Shown: piece after piece, positions 1 to 12,064 of the stretch | Layout of the letters: every line of letters starts with the position of its first letter | How positions within the stretch are numbered: position 1 is the first letter of the stretch | Origin: Spirodela intermedia | Taxonomy: Eukaryota > Streptophyta > Magnoliopsida > Alismatales > Araceae | NCBI GenBank assembly: GCA_902729315.2 | Contig: LR746273.1 | Span: 2,226,001-2,290,000, forward strand | Length of the DNA stretch: 64,000 bases | Direction: 5' to 3' | Notes under the pieces: generated by a model | What the model saw: the letters and a program-made list of their open reading frames with translations, nothing else | The model's database searches: none | Told to the model about the DNA's origin: nothing | Translations under genes and position numbers: made by a program

Positions 1-103
1 TACATTTTCAAGCAAAATATGTTGTGCAAACACAACATAAAACATCTAGTTTCATCTAGCATTTCACAAGAGAAAAAGATAAATTACTCTTACATCGCAT
101 CAC

Positions 104-658
104 CTTGGGATCCTGCATTGCTGCTCTTGTTCGTTCACGAATCTTTTGCAGTGTCTCTGAAAACAAATAGGGAGCAGAGTCCGTATAAAAAAAGACCGCC
201 TCAAATGGAAAATAATGCAAAGTAAATGATTCTTTCAAGCTTTGCACCAGCACTGTGTCTCCCGCCCTTGTTCCAGGGAACGTTTCCCTTGTTTGCCTTT
301 GAGATCCTCATACGTCTTAACTTTTCCTTCTCATCTATTTCACGGCTGCCCTGAGTGAAAGGATGAGAATTTGGAAAGATCGAATCTTCATGCAAGTTGG
401 CATTTGATCTAGAGCCATCGTTGTTGTCAATAGAATGACGGTCCTTCATAGTAGCTGTGGACTTGCTAACAGATTTATTCTGCTGATGATGACTCGTGCC
501 TTTAAGAAATACATTATTTTGGGTTCGAATGGGGTTTTTCCACATAAACTCTAACCTTCTACCCTTCTGAATGCCTTTTCTGCAGAAAATTTTACCAGGA
601 AACTGGGATTTAGGTGAACCTAAATCGCCCCAATGTGATGATTGTGAAGCAACAATAT
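104..658 (-). CDS. NUMOD3-motif plant protein, internal exons (partial gene)
   Basis: Two coding exons are clear on the minus strand: 658..248 and 156..104. The first has a TTGCAG acceptor and ends in a G that completes a Glu codon with the next exon. Together they read EKLRRMRISKANKGNVPWNK, then GGRHSAETLQKIRERTR and AAMQDPK. This is the NUMOD3-like helical motif of a plant family similar to Arabidopsis At1g53800. NUMOD3 is known as a DNA-binding module of homing endonucleases; the function of the plant proteins is not established. The upstream half of the 411-bp exon is Ser/Asn-rich and unconserved. A donor (GTGATG) follows position 104, so the gene continues beyond the left edge of the window. 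The 5' exons between 659 and 3500 could not be assigned. The family call is solid; function is unknown. Confidence 0.8.
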
Positions 659-3487
659 CTGCAAGGAATAAATAGTATCGCACAGTAAATCACTAAACGA
701 CACATGAGCAAAAACAAGAGTGTGATGGGTAAACAAATGTGAGATGAACATTCTCGACATGATTATTTATCACTCTACAGTTACAGAATAGAAAATTTGT
801 TTATTAACAACTAAAATTAGTTTATAGTAATAACTAAACTATTTTCTGACAGAAGGGATTACTACCTTATCGAATATCGCAAACACCAGATTCATTTCGT
901 AAAAAAGCTTAGGTGCCTAATAAATTAATGAAATTAAAGTCATTTTTGCTTAGAACCCTCAATGTAAAAAACAGGTTTTTGTTTCCATCTGTTTACCTTA
1001 AATATTTATATTCAGGAAATAATCTTCTCTTAAGATTGTCATCAAGAGACCCACAGGAGTGAAATCACGAGTGGCATTATGAGTAATATGATGAGAATTG
1101 TGATCATCTATTCACTGTGACACAATTTCCAACCAGTAACGTCAAGAGACATTTAGATCAGAAACTTAAGTAGGAACATCATATAACTCCCATAAGGACG
1201 AATTGAAAAGGAAGGTAAATAGCCTTCAATTTTAAATAGCCTTAAAATTGAGACAATCCATCATTGTCGTTACCCCCTAGTCGTTTACCACTAATCGACA
1301 CTGGAATTTGGTTCTCAAGCCTAGTTGAAAGCGTCTGAAGCCATCAACAAGTATTCATTCTGCAAGTAAATTTGCTAAAGGTATGTACCTAACCATGGAT
1401 GTGGAAGGGGAACTCACATTTCCTTTTCCATGCTTCTAGATCTGGCAAATAAGAATCTGCGGTGGTATATCTACAGAAAGGAATATTCCCTGATAATGCT
1501 ATTCCTATGGCATCTAAAAAACTCTTTAAATCTCAAATTCAAGAAAATTTCTTTGAAAACTCAACGTATATGCAGAAAAATGCTTGTTCATCAGCTGTAA
1601 TTATTAATGCTTCCCTCCCAGATACTCTCTCTTATGTATTGTCGTCGAAAAGCAGGAACCAGCTAATTTCATACTTGAACTAAAACCTACTATGCATCCA
1701 TACATGTAACACAAAGCTTATCCCTTCCAATTTCTTCTCAAAATATTTCCCTCTCCGTCTAACCGTGTCCTAAGAAAGCCATCTAATATTGACCCCTCTA
1801 ATGCACAAATCCCAACAAGATCGCCTGCTACACACCACCAACATTTTTCGGAAATAAACAAGAAAAGAGCGTTTTTCGTTTCATCTTCCCTCTTATTGCA
1901 CACAATCGTCCACATGACAGTGCCCTTCTCTTGATGAAATCGTGGGATGAAGGTGTTGGCGCACGCAACAATTCATTTTCAAGGGAGAATAGGTGCATGA
2001 TATGCACCTTCAATTGTCCTACCTCAGACTTCTGTGTTTTATGGACGTAAGTGCGAAGATCTTCCACACAAATTTAATCATGCCCATTTGGTGGCTATAA
2101 ATCATAGTATTCCACGAAAGGCTGCAATCCATTTTCTGAAACAATTTGGATCTTTATCATTATTGTGCAAGGTTAAAGGATGCAGAATACATGGACTAAG
2201 GCAATCCATCGAGGATGATTCCAGGATTAAAATGAGATTATTCTTGTTTATGGACTTGCCAAATCTCGCAAGATAACAGTCGATTCAGCCATTCTTCAAT
2301 TTTATAATATTTCAAAGAGTTGCTCCAAAAAGCAGTGACATAATCCCAAAATCGTCCTCAGCCAAAAACCCAACCAAAGGCCAATAGCAACTTATCCACA
2401 CGCCCATCTTTATCAGACCTGCTTTTCGACATTGGTCTTGAGCTCATTTACCATCCCAAATGCGTTCAAAGTGTCTAATTCCTCTTCTTCCCCTTTCTAG
2501 GCACCATAGATGATCATGCCACAGGAAGCAGATGGGTAAGCGGGGCAGGTGATATATGGCTTTTCTACCAACAGCATGCAGCCACCATTCATATTCCACG
2601 ATGATATCTCAGTGTGCATGAGTTACAATGCTATATGAACAGGGAGGCCTGGTCAAAACTTCAGTTGAGTGCTCATGAGATTTGGGAAAGAAATCAACAG
2701 ACTCATGATCATGATAACTTCTCAGTAGAATTATAAATGCCTCTGAAAAAACGGCATCTTGTCTATTTTCCAAATAGTGTTCGCGCGTAACATCAATACG
2801 AGAGCCAAAAAGAAAGATGCGATCCAAACATAGACGAGGAAACGCACAGCTCAGCTGCTGTGCATTGAACGGCTATATCTTAAGAAAACAAGATCAGAAA
2901 GCTTAGAACAACGGCGCCATCTATGTGAGCATGGTCCGTTAAAGAGAAAATCACAAAAACACTCTGCTTCAGAAAGAGAGCAAAGTATGAGGAACCCTGC
3001 TAGTTCTCTGCAAAATCAAGTCGAACAATACCCAAAAGTACAATTGAGACCAATCACAAGTCTACGGCGTGAGTGACGAGGCAATGTAACGATGACAATC
3101 TCGAAGGGAAAACGAACAGCGTGGTAACAGCGAGGCGAAGGTCAAGCAAAGTAGCAATAAGCACTCGTGCTCCGAGAGAAAAACTCCCGTCGAGATTCTC
3201 ACCAACTAAACACTGCTGAGAAACAAGAGAGCTACACAAATCTGCTCATAAGTCTTGACACATGCGAGAAAACTGTGCATCACACGGCAAGCAAGGCGCG
3301 ACAAAAGCTAAGAAAACCAAGGTGAGCAACATCCCCCCTAGAAACCGGAGATGGACCCTGACACTCTTGACTCCGGCGGGCAAACATTTCAAAACACAAG
3401 CGACACAGAAGCAAGCGAGGACTCTGAATGGAATTTCCCCAACCTCGTGCTTAAATCTGTAAAAATGATAAAAAATGAGCAAGTTAC
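659..3487. other. Probable 5' introns and unresolved exons of the NUMOD3 gene
   Basis: This AT-rich stretch carries no recognisable domain on either strand. Its longest minus-strand open stretches (1828-2067 and 1718-1915) are Ser/Arg-rich and could hide a transit-peptide exon, but no pair of splice sites joins them convincingly. I see nothing else in it: no repeats, no RNA gene, no transposon ends. Confidence 0.35.
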
Positions 3488-3500
3488 CTAACGACGGCAT
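3488..3500 (-). other. Candidate first coding exon of the NUMOD3 gene
   Basis: On the minus strand an ATG at 3500 opens MPSL and after 13 bases meets a good donor (G|GTAACT). Plant relatives of the gene, as I recall them, also begin with a short Met-Pro-hydrophobic start, and the region upstream is promoter-like. The connecting exon was not found, so this is a guess from position and the splice signal only. Confidence 0.25.
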
Positions 3501-3740
3501 GAGATCACAGCCGAGATCATTCGAGACCTTCCGGGAGGGTAAACGAGGGGGCGGTCTTCCCTCTGTCGGTCAAACCTCTAGGGTGGAAGAACGGGGGAAG
3601 AAGCAGAAACCAGGTGACCGAAGGTCTGGGTTCACAAAAAAAGAATAATAAAAATAAAAATCTAGCAATGGACCGTACTCGGACCACGAACGGTTCCCGG
3701 TACCGATAACGTGGATCCGACAACGGCCCTATAGTTTCCC

Positions 3741-3883
3741 TTGTCGGCCCAATAAGCAGCATCCAGGGAAAGTGGCAAGCGGAAAATCTACCACGTGAAC
3801 CACCGAGAACGCGTTGGCGGCCCAGTAAGCATCGAATGGAACTATTTCCTAGAACGAAGGGCCAGCGGAGAATCTGCCACGTG
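3741..3883. repeat. Imperfect direct repeat, each copy ending in a CACGTG G-box
   Basis: Copy 1 (3741-3797) and copy 2 (3814-3883) share the order TTGKCGGCCCARTAAGCA, then AGCGGARAATCTRCCACGTG. Copy 2 has about 13 extra bases in the middle. Each ends in a CACGTG core, at 3792-3797 and 3878-3883. A third CACGTG lies at 4121-4126. The block sits roughly 240-385 bp upstream of the presumed start of the minus-strand NUMOD3 gene, so it may be a light- or ABA-responsive promoter module for bZIP/bHLH factors. That role is inferred. Confidence 0.65.
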
Positions 3884-6806
3884 GCGGGCAAGCACAGCTC
3901 CCGGCAATATAAGGAAAAATATCGTCATCCTATCGTTGGTTCTATCGATTAATGCCTCCGAATCCCAACCTAGTGGCGTTGCCTTGCTGATCGCCGAGTC
4001 CAGCTGACCGCCGTAATCGAGCATCGCCGGCCCTCCTCTTCGTCCTGATAATCTTTGGTAATAATATCACAAACTCATGTCCAAATGTAGTCCACCAACA
4101 CAGTCGGTATCCGCTTGAATCACGTGCGGGCCCAACTGTTTCGCACTTGCGACATCGACACCCCAATCCCTATATACGACTTAGCACCACTGCCTAACAA
4201 AACGGCTCTCTCTCTAACTGGTGAGAGGAGAGAGAGAGAGAGAGAGGGCCAGAACTGTTTGGGCCGGGCCCACGGCCATCTTTTTCCCATACGCTGGTTC
4301 AATTATTGTGTGCAATCTTGGTTGTACGCGGTCATTTATTCAGTTCATACGATCGACTGCTCGCGACTGACCCGAGGGAAGAGACAGCCGAATGGCCCAG
4401 GAGCGCAACTGGAGCTGCCACTTGCACCGACGGCCCGACCGGTGGGCAGCGCCACCACTGCACCACCCCGTTTAATTTAACTTAATTTTTTATAGCCCCA
4501 CAATAGCAGGACCTTATAAAATCTCGAAATAATTATGCGGAAAGTGGGATACCGTGGCTGATTCTAGAGAGAGAGAGAGAGATGGTCCGGAAGTAGTTGT
4601 GACAAAGAGAGGGAGGGTACTGTTGTGACGGGGTGTGCATGAAAGGAACAATGGGAACGTGAACAGTGAAGAATGGGCGGGGAAGGGAGGTGTGGGGGTG
4701 GGACCCACATAGTGTCCCCCATTTTGTCGCGACGTCAGCATATACCGTCAGTCCGGCCTCATGCGAGCGATCCACGTGGAGCCGTCACGGATCCTATGAT
4801 GGGTTCAATCAATCCGTCCTCACGTTCCTAATTAAGAGCCCCGGCCGGACCCATCATTAACCTCCCGGGCCCACCCGCTGCTGTCCTCCCGGGGACCGTC
4901 GTCCCCCCTCGTGATCGCCCAACGGGACCAGCTCCCATCCTAGCCCGGTGCCGCCACGTACCCTCTCCGCCCGTCTTCCTCCCTCCCTGCGGACGGAAAT
5001 ACCCCTCCATCGGGCGCGTGGCTCATTTTTTACGAGGAATATCACTATTTTTCCACCCCCCAGTTAAAATATCGTCTAGTAATTTCAAAAATCCCTGATT
5101 AATCGGAGTAATTAATATAATTAGTATTATTTATGAGGCTTCAAGGAGAGCAGCCGGGGGTTGGGGCGTCAGGGACGAAGTATTTATTTATTACTTTATT
5201 TATTCATTTGAGGGAATTTCTCAGGTGACCACAGTAATAATATTTTATCTCTCTACGGTGGTACTGGCGATCCATAGTACCGTCAACTCACTCACGGGTC
5301 AACCCCAGACCATTCTTCTTTGTCGGGTGGGGATAATTATCGGGCAGCGTAATTATTACTGGATTATTAATGATATTTTGAACGGATTATTACTGCCACC
5401 CCAGACGATTGGGTGGCGCCGCCGCCGCGCCGGCCGAGGAAGAGCCATTAGAGGGTTCCGCAGGGCGTCACATCACTCTGCAATGTCCGCTGGTTCTTGC
5501 ATAGCTCATCTAGGCCGTACTAGAGATAGGGGCGGGAGGTCTCTGCTAGGTTCTGCTATGGCGGCCTGCAACAGCCGCAGCTGGAGGTAGGCTAGGCCCC
5601 GGCGACGGCGAAGGCCCCGGAAGCGGATCCTTCTGCAACTTTCTCTCTCTCTCTGAATCTCTGCATGCCCATCTCTCATTTGTCACTTCTCTTCGGTAGT
5701 AACGATGGGGACGGGGGGCCGTGTGGGGGTGGGAAAAGGCCTTTCCGGGGAGGGGAGAACCGGGGGGGAAAAGGGAGGGGGGAGCACCGAAATGTCTGTC
5801 CATGACGGGGGCTCCTTTTTGTGGGTCTGCAGAGTCTGTTTTCTGTTCTCTGGTAATCGAGGGCTGCTGCGGCACAGAGGATGATGGATGTGGGTGGAGG
5901 AGGGCTAACCAGGAGGGTTAAGGCGATGGTTGAGGAGGGGCTGGTTAGCAGAGCTCTGAGGAGAGAGAGACCCATGCGGACGGCATTGCCGCAACAGAGG
6001 CCTGAGGGGGGGGTTTTAATGGCGGGCGGGGTACCGGGGGTCGGCGATGTGATGGGGGAGGTAGGAGTCGGAGTTCCCGAGGAGGTTGGGATGGGGGACG
6101 GAGGAGACGATCTTGCTGTAGGGTGACCCACCGGTGCAGATCAAATCTCAAGGCCCGGGGGACCTCACTCCTCTCTCTCTCTTTCTCTCTCTTCTGGTAA
6201 TGGTTCTTCTACTTACTGGGATCACCGCGAGAGGGGCATAAAGAAGGTTGTTGTTATCCTGTCGCCTTTGTGGAAGGCAAGTGGAGGAGGCGGGTCTCCG
6301 GAGATTGACGCCGTACACTGGAAGTTTAGCGGACAAACACGGAGAGGGAGAGAGAGGGAGAGAGAGAGAGAGATAGAGTGCGGTTGCTTCTTTCAGCTCG
6401 GGAAATGACAGTCACGTCCCTTTCGCCACCGTGCTTCTGGTGAAGGTAGTCTCCTCCCGGCGTTTCTGTCGTTCTCTCTCTCTCTCTCTCTCTCTACTGG
6501 TTCATCTGAACCAACATCGCCGACTGCCAACTGCGCGTTTTCCGTTTCGGCAACCTCCCTTCCTCATTCTCTCGCTGTCTCGCTCCCTCTCCCCCTCCCC
6601 CCTCCCTTTCTTTCTCTCCCCCTCTCCTTCCGATTCCCCCAGATTGTTGTCTCAACCCTTCTCTCCCATTCAGGATTCTCTCTCTCTCTCTCTCCCTCTC
6701 AGGATGTAGCAGACCCAGTAACTCCCTCCTCGTCTGCCTCCACCCCACAGCTGAAGCACAAGAGCGGGCAAGTGTCCACCTCTCCCGCCTTCTTTAGCCC
6801 TGGACA
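3884..6806. other. Intergenic region and GC-rich 5' flank of the ERECTA-like gene
   Basis: There is no supported gene here. GA or CT tracts lie near 4225-4247, 4566-4582, 6174-6192, 6345-6374, 6475-6495 and 6675-6695, the last three just before the ERECTA-like start. The part from 5400 to 6150 is GC-rich and holds chance open frames on both strands, including a Pro/Ser-rich 151-codon one on the minus strand (6131-5676). No clear TATA box was found near 6807, which fits a TATA-less, pyrimidine-rich promoter with a long leader. Confidence 0.5.
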
Positions 6807-8186
6807 ATGGAGAAGCAGGTGACAATGGCGCCAGCAGCTTCAATCATACTGTTCTTGATGCTCCTTCCTGCTGCATCACCGATAGCCAGGGAAGGTCTGT
6901 CCAAGCTTGCTGTCTTCCACCTCGTGACAGTCGCCATTTTTTTCTTTCCGCTCTGCAACCATGCGACCTCTCCGTCTTCCCCGTGCCTTGCGTTATGGAA
7001 GTTCTCTTCTCTCATTTGACTTCACTCGTGCCTGCCACCGCCGCCGCCGCCGCTGCTTGCTTGTCGTCGGTGCAGGTCAAGCGCTCATGGCCCTGAAGGC
7101 CTCGTTTCTTAACGTGGGCAACGTGCTGACGGATTGGAACGCCGGAAAACACAGAGCCGCCGGAGGGGAAGAAGACGACCATTGCTTCTGGCGGGGAGTC
7201 ACCTGCGACAACTTCTCCTTCGCCGTCGTCTCTCTGTACGGCTCCTCCTCCCTCCTGAGAATCTGCATCTCATGGCCATGAACTCATGGATTTCAACTTT
7301 CTCCTTCTTTCTCCTTCTTTCTCCTCAGGAACCTTTCGAACCTGAATCTGGGCGGAGAAATATCTTCGGCGATCGGAGATCTCAACTTCTTGCAGTTCAT
7401 GTAAGCCACCGCTGCTCAAAACCACGCCGCGCTCCTGTGCATCTCCTAAGCTTACCCACGCTCCATCCTTGACATGACCACAGAGACCTGAGAGGGAATC
7501 ATCTGACGGGTCAAATCCCGGATGAGATCGGCGACTGCTCCTCACTGAAATGCCTGTAATCTTCTCTCCTCATACTCCTCTCCAAATATTCTTTCTTATT
7601 CTAGCATTTTAAAGTACGTCAATCTTCAGGGATCTGTCGGGGAATTACCTGGACGGAGACATTCCCTTCTCCCTATCCAAGCTCAAGCACCTCGAGGAGC
7701 TGTAAGTCCTCCATCTATCTCACTATTTCTCTCTGTTTGCTAAACACCGCCAGATTTGTCTCATCCGCAGGAACCTGAAGGGCAACCAGCTCACAGGCCC
7801 CATCCCTTCAACTTTGTCGCAGATCCCCAGCCTCAAGACCCTGTGAGTCATCTTCTCCGATTAACCTGGCCCGTGCGTACGATCGTGAGCCATGGGCTCT
7901 ACGTTATTCGTCCCCTCCTCTGAGTCTCTGAGATCGTCCGCTGGCAGGGACTTGGCCATGAACCAGCTCACCGGCGAGATTCCTCGACTGATCTACTGGA
8001 ACGAGGTGTTGCAGTACCTGTGGGTTTCTTACGGTTCAACCTCCTCGTTTTCCTCCTCCCGCCTACCAATTCGACTAATTTTTCTCCATGCAGGGGCCTA
8101 CGAGGGAATTCTTTGACAGGGACGCTGTCCCCGGACATGTGCCAGCTTACCGGCCTTTGGTACTTGTGGGTATTCGAGTTCTTCCG

Positions 8187-8217
<31 letters not shown>

Positions 8218-9492
8218 CCAGCATCTTCCTTGGATTTCTCCATTAACGACCTCCTGGCTTCGTTGTTCTGGATCATCCGGCAGCGACGTGAGGGGGAATA
8301 ACATCAGCGGGCCGATCCCGGAGAGCATCGGCAATTGCACCAGTTTCGAGATCCTGTACGTCGCTCTGTCTGAATCATCTTCCTCGTTTAGTAGACGATT
8401 TCTTCTCTTTTTGCTGACGAAATGGGTTGAATGAAGGGACATCTCTTACAACCAAATCACCGGAGAAATCCCTTACAACATCGGATTCCTGCAAGTCGCC
8501 ACGCTGTAGGTTCTCTTCGGTGACATCTTCGCCCGATCTCTGGTGCTCCTGACACTGATGAACCTCTTCTCTTCCTCCAGGTCCCTTCAAGGGAATCGAC
8601 TGACGGGGAAGATTCCGGAGGTTATTGGGCTGATGCAGGCCCTGGCAGTCCTGTAAGCATTTATAAAATCTCATTACTCTATTTTTTCCGCTTTTTAATT
8701 ATTTATATTTAAAAAATTGCAGTGGAGCTTGTTTTTATGTTGATTTGCTTGTTTCTGCAGGGATTTAAGTGAAAACGAGTTGGTTGGGCCCATCCCACCT
8801 ATTATCGGAAATCTATCCTACACAGGAAAACTGTATGTTCTAGCATCTGATTACCACTTTATGAGTTCAAATGATTCATGAAATTACCTATTAATCTGTC
8901 ATTAAACGTCTCCCCAGCTACCTGCACAGCAACAAGCTGAGAGGCTCAATTCCTCCAGAGCTCGGGAACATGTCCAAGCTCAGCTATTTGTATGTTTTTT
9001 TTTTTTTCGAGAAAATGCGGCCTTTTTTTCCATTTTTCGGAGCCTAATTCTGTCATCGCAGGCAACTGAACAACAACCAGCTGGAGGGTAGCATACCCCC
9101 AGAGCTTGGAAAGCTCCAAGATCTGTTCGAGCTGTGAGTCAAACTTTCCAAGATCTGGTTTTTTTTAATTTATTTTATCGGCTATTTTTCTGTCTGACCT
9201 GTGAGAACTGGATTATATAATATTTTCGTTAAATAGTATAGAGAAAATGACGTGGGTTTCTCATGTTAATAGGAATTTGGCTAATAACAACCTTAAAGGC
9301 CCCATTCCTCCGAACATCACCTCCTGCACTGCCCTCAACCAATTGTGAGCTTCCTTGTCGCCTCATATCTGCTGTAAGACTTTGTTGGAACGATTTTAAT
9401 CTTGTGGGCCCTCCTTTCAGCAATGTCCATGGGAACCTGCTGAATGGGTCCATTCCTTTAGAGTTCCAGAGATTAGAGAGCCTGACATACCT

Positions 9493-9524
<32 letters not shown>

Positions 9525-10159
9525 ATTCTGTGTGCTGATGATATGTTTCGATAAAACAGGAACTTCTCGTCAAACGATTTGTCCGGTGTGATTCCGGTTG
9601 AGCTGGGGAGAATAGTCAATCTTGACACTCTGTAGGTCAACAGTTTCCATCCATGGGCACTCTCTTTCTTGGGACCTCTGGATCTCTCTCCTCGGCTGAC
9701 CTTACCTCCCCCTTGCCCATCTTCTCTCCAGGGACCTCTCCGATAATAACTTCTTCGGATCCATCCCAGAATCTCTCGGTGATCTTGAGCACCTTCTACA
9801 TCTGTAAGTGGATTTTATTTTTCTGTTAATTTTCTAATACCGATTATTAACTGACATCAATTTTTCATCTTTCTCAGAAATCTGAGCAGAAACCATCTCA
9901 GCGGGCCCATACCAGCCGAATTTGGAAATCTCAGGAGCGTTCAAGTCATGTGGGTCATTTTAACCATTTTAATCTCATAAATCAATCATTTTTTTTTATT
10001 TAAGCTCTGTGCACTCATCAGACATCCATTTGTGCAGTGATATATCGTATAATCTGATGCGTGGGTGGATCCCAGAGCAACTGGGTCAGCTTCAGAACAT
10101 CGAATCTTTGTAGGCTCTTCATCTTTTTCATCATCTCCTTCTATGATCTCCTATCCTGA

Positions 10160-10205
<46 letters not shown>

Positions 10206-12064
10206 TTTTATTTATTTCCTATTTTGGAATATTTAATCAGGATCCTCAACAACAACAATCTATCTGGGGAGATTCCGAACCAGCTGATGAACTGCTTCAG
10301 CTTGATGTCCCTGTGGGTTCTGATCTCAACCCTTCCCCACCAGGATTCTCCCTCCTCCTACCTTCATAATTCTTACTTCAGCGAGCTCCCGTTTTGATCC
10401 AGGAACCTCTCGTACAACAATCTCTCCGGAGGTATCCCGCCGTTCAAGACCCATCCGACGTTCCCCCCGGCGAGGTCTTACAACCCTGCAAACCCTACCA
10501 TCTTCTTCCCTCTGTGGCAGTTTCTCACAAGCTTCTGGCTTGCAGCTTCATGGGGAACCCGTTCTTGTGCGGCGACTGGGCGGGATCCCCCTGCGGAGCT
10601 CGGACCCACCAATCAAAAGGTCGTCTTTCTTCTTCGACGTTCCTTTGTGAGCTCGCCGTCTTCTTCCTCTGCTGCTAACGATCCAGAGCGGCATCCAGGG
10701 ATGATCTCCGGCGGCGCCGTCGCCTGCATAACCCTAGGCAGCGTCGCCCTCCTCGCGATGGTCATGGTGGCGATCTACAGGTTCCGCCAGCCCCCGAAGG
10801 AACCCTACTCAAAGAGCTCCCCAAGGAGTAGCCTCCGTGGCCCTCCCAAGCTGGTGGTGCTGCAGATGGACATGGCCGTCCACACCTACGAGGATATCAT
10901 GAAAAGCACAGAGAACCTCTGCGATAAGTACGCCGTAGGGTACGGCGCCTCCAGCGCCGTATACAGGTGCGCCCTGAAGAACTGCAAGCCCATCGCCATC
11001 AAGAAGCTCTACAGCACGAACCCAAATAACCTGCGGGAGTTCGAGACGGAGCTGGAGACCGTGGGGAGCATCCGGCACAGGAACCTCGTCAGCCTCCACG
11101 GCTACTCCCTCTCCCCTCACGGCAACCTCCTCTTCTACGACTTCATGCCCAACGGCTCCCTCTGGGACCTCCTCCACGGTGAGTCAGTCACCTTCTCTTC
11201 TCCTCCCTCCTCCGCAATGTTTTATCTTCTCTGCTCATCTGGTTCGCCGGTTGCAGGGCCGAACAAGAAGGTGAAGCTGGACTGGGAAACGAGGCTGAGG
11301 ATCGCCGTGGGGGCCGCACAGGGACTGGCATATCTCCACCATGACTGCGACCCGAGGATTATCCACAGGGACGTGAAGTCCTCGAACATCCTGCTGGACG
11401 AGAACTTCGAGGCCCACCTGTCGGACTTCGGCATAGCCAGGTCCATCTCCTCCGGCAAGGCCCACGCCTCCACCTTCGTCGTCGGCACCATCGGCTACAT
11501 CGACCCGGAGTACGCCCGCACCTCCAGGCTCACCGAGAAGTCCGACGTCTACAGCTTCGGCGTCGTCCTCCTCGAGCTCCTCACCGGCAAGAAGGCCGTC
11601 GACGGCGACTCCAACCTCCATCAACTGGTCAGTCTCTCTCTCTCACACACACGGTTTTCTTCTTCATCTTCTTCATCTTCTTCCTTCCTGGGCAGATTTT
11701 GGCGAGAGCGGACGATAACACAGTCATGGAGGCGGTGGACTCGGAGGTCTCGGTGACCTGCACGGACATGGGCATGGTGAGGAAGGTCTTCCAGTTGGCG
11801 CTGCTCTGCACCAAGCGGCACCCTTCTGAGAGGCCCACCATGCACGAGGTTGCGAGGGTGCTGGTCTCGCTGTTGCCGGCCACCGCCGCGAAGCCGTGGG
11901 GGGCAGTGCCGTCGGCGGCGGCGGCGCAGAAGCTGGCGGAAGTGGACTACGAGCGACTGCTAGCGAAATCGGAACAGAACCAGGGGGACTCGGGGGATCA
12001 CAGCAGCTCCGACGCGCAGTGGTTCGTCAAGTTCGGCGAGGTCATCTCCAAGAACTCCCTTTGA
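6807..12064 (+). CDS. ERECTA-like: ERECTA-family LRR receptor-like kinase
   Basis: A plasma-membrane receptor kinase of the ERECTA/ERL family, which with TMM and SERKs perceives EPF/EPFL peptides and controls stomatal patterning and organ shape. About 26 exons give 996 aa. The first (6807-6894) codes a signal peptide and the second (7076-7235) the N-terminal cap (CFWRGVTCDN). Nineteen exons of 72 bp (one of 69) each code one 24-residue LRR, and a twentieth LRR exon follows (10403-10474). Then come the juxtamembrane GNPFLCGDW motif (10546-10619), the membrane segment and kinase N-lobe (10687-11178), the kinase core (11257-11627) and the C-terminal exon (11696-12064). The kinase has the GYGASSAVY loop, IAIKK lysine, HRDVKSSN catalytic loop, DFGIAR and GTIGYIDPEY, so it should be active. 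The tail ends near QWFVKFGEVISKNSL, typical of the family. ALKNCKPIAIK and SPC after the LRRs lean toward ER rather than ERL, but the paralogue is not certain. Confidence 0.95.
10163..10201. repeat. (TA)n microsatellite in an ERECTA-like intron
   Basis: An uninterrupted run of about 39 bp of alternating TA lies in the intron between the LRR18 and LRR19 exons. Other SSRs in introns of the same gene are CT runs near 8188-8214 and 9497-9525. They are outside coding sequence and probably length-variable. Confidence 0.9.
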
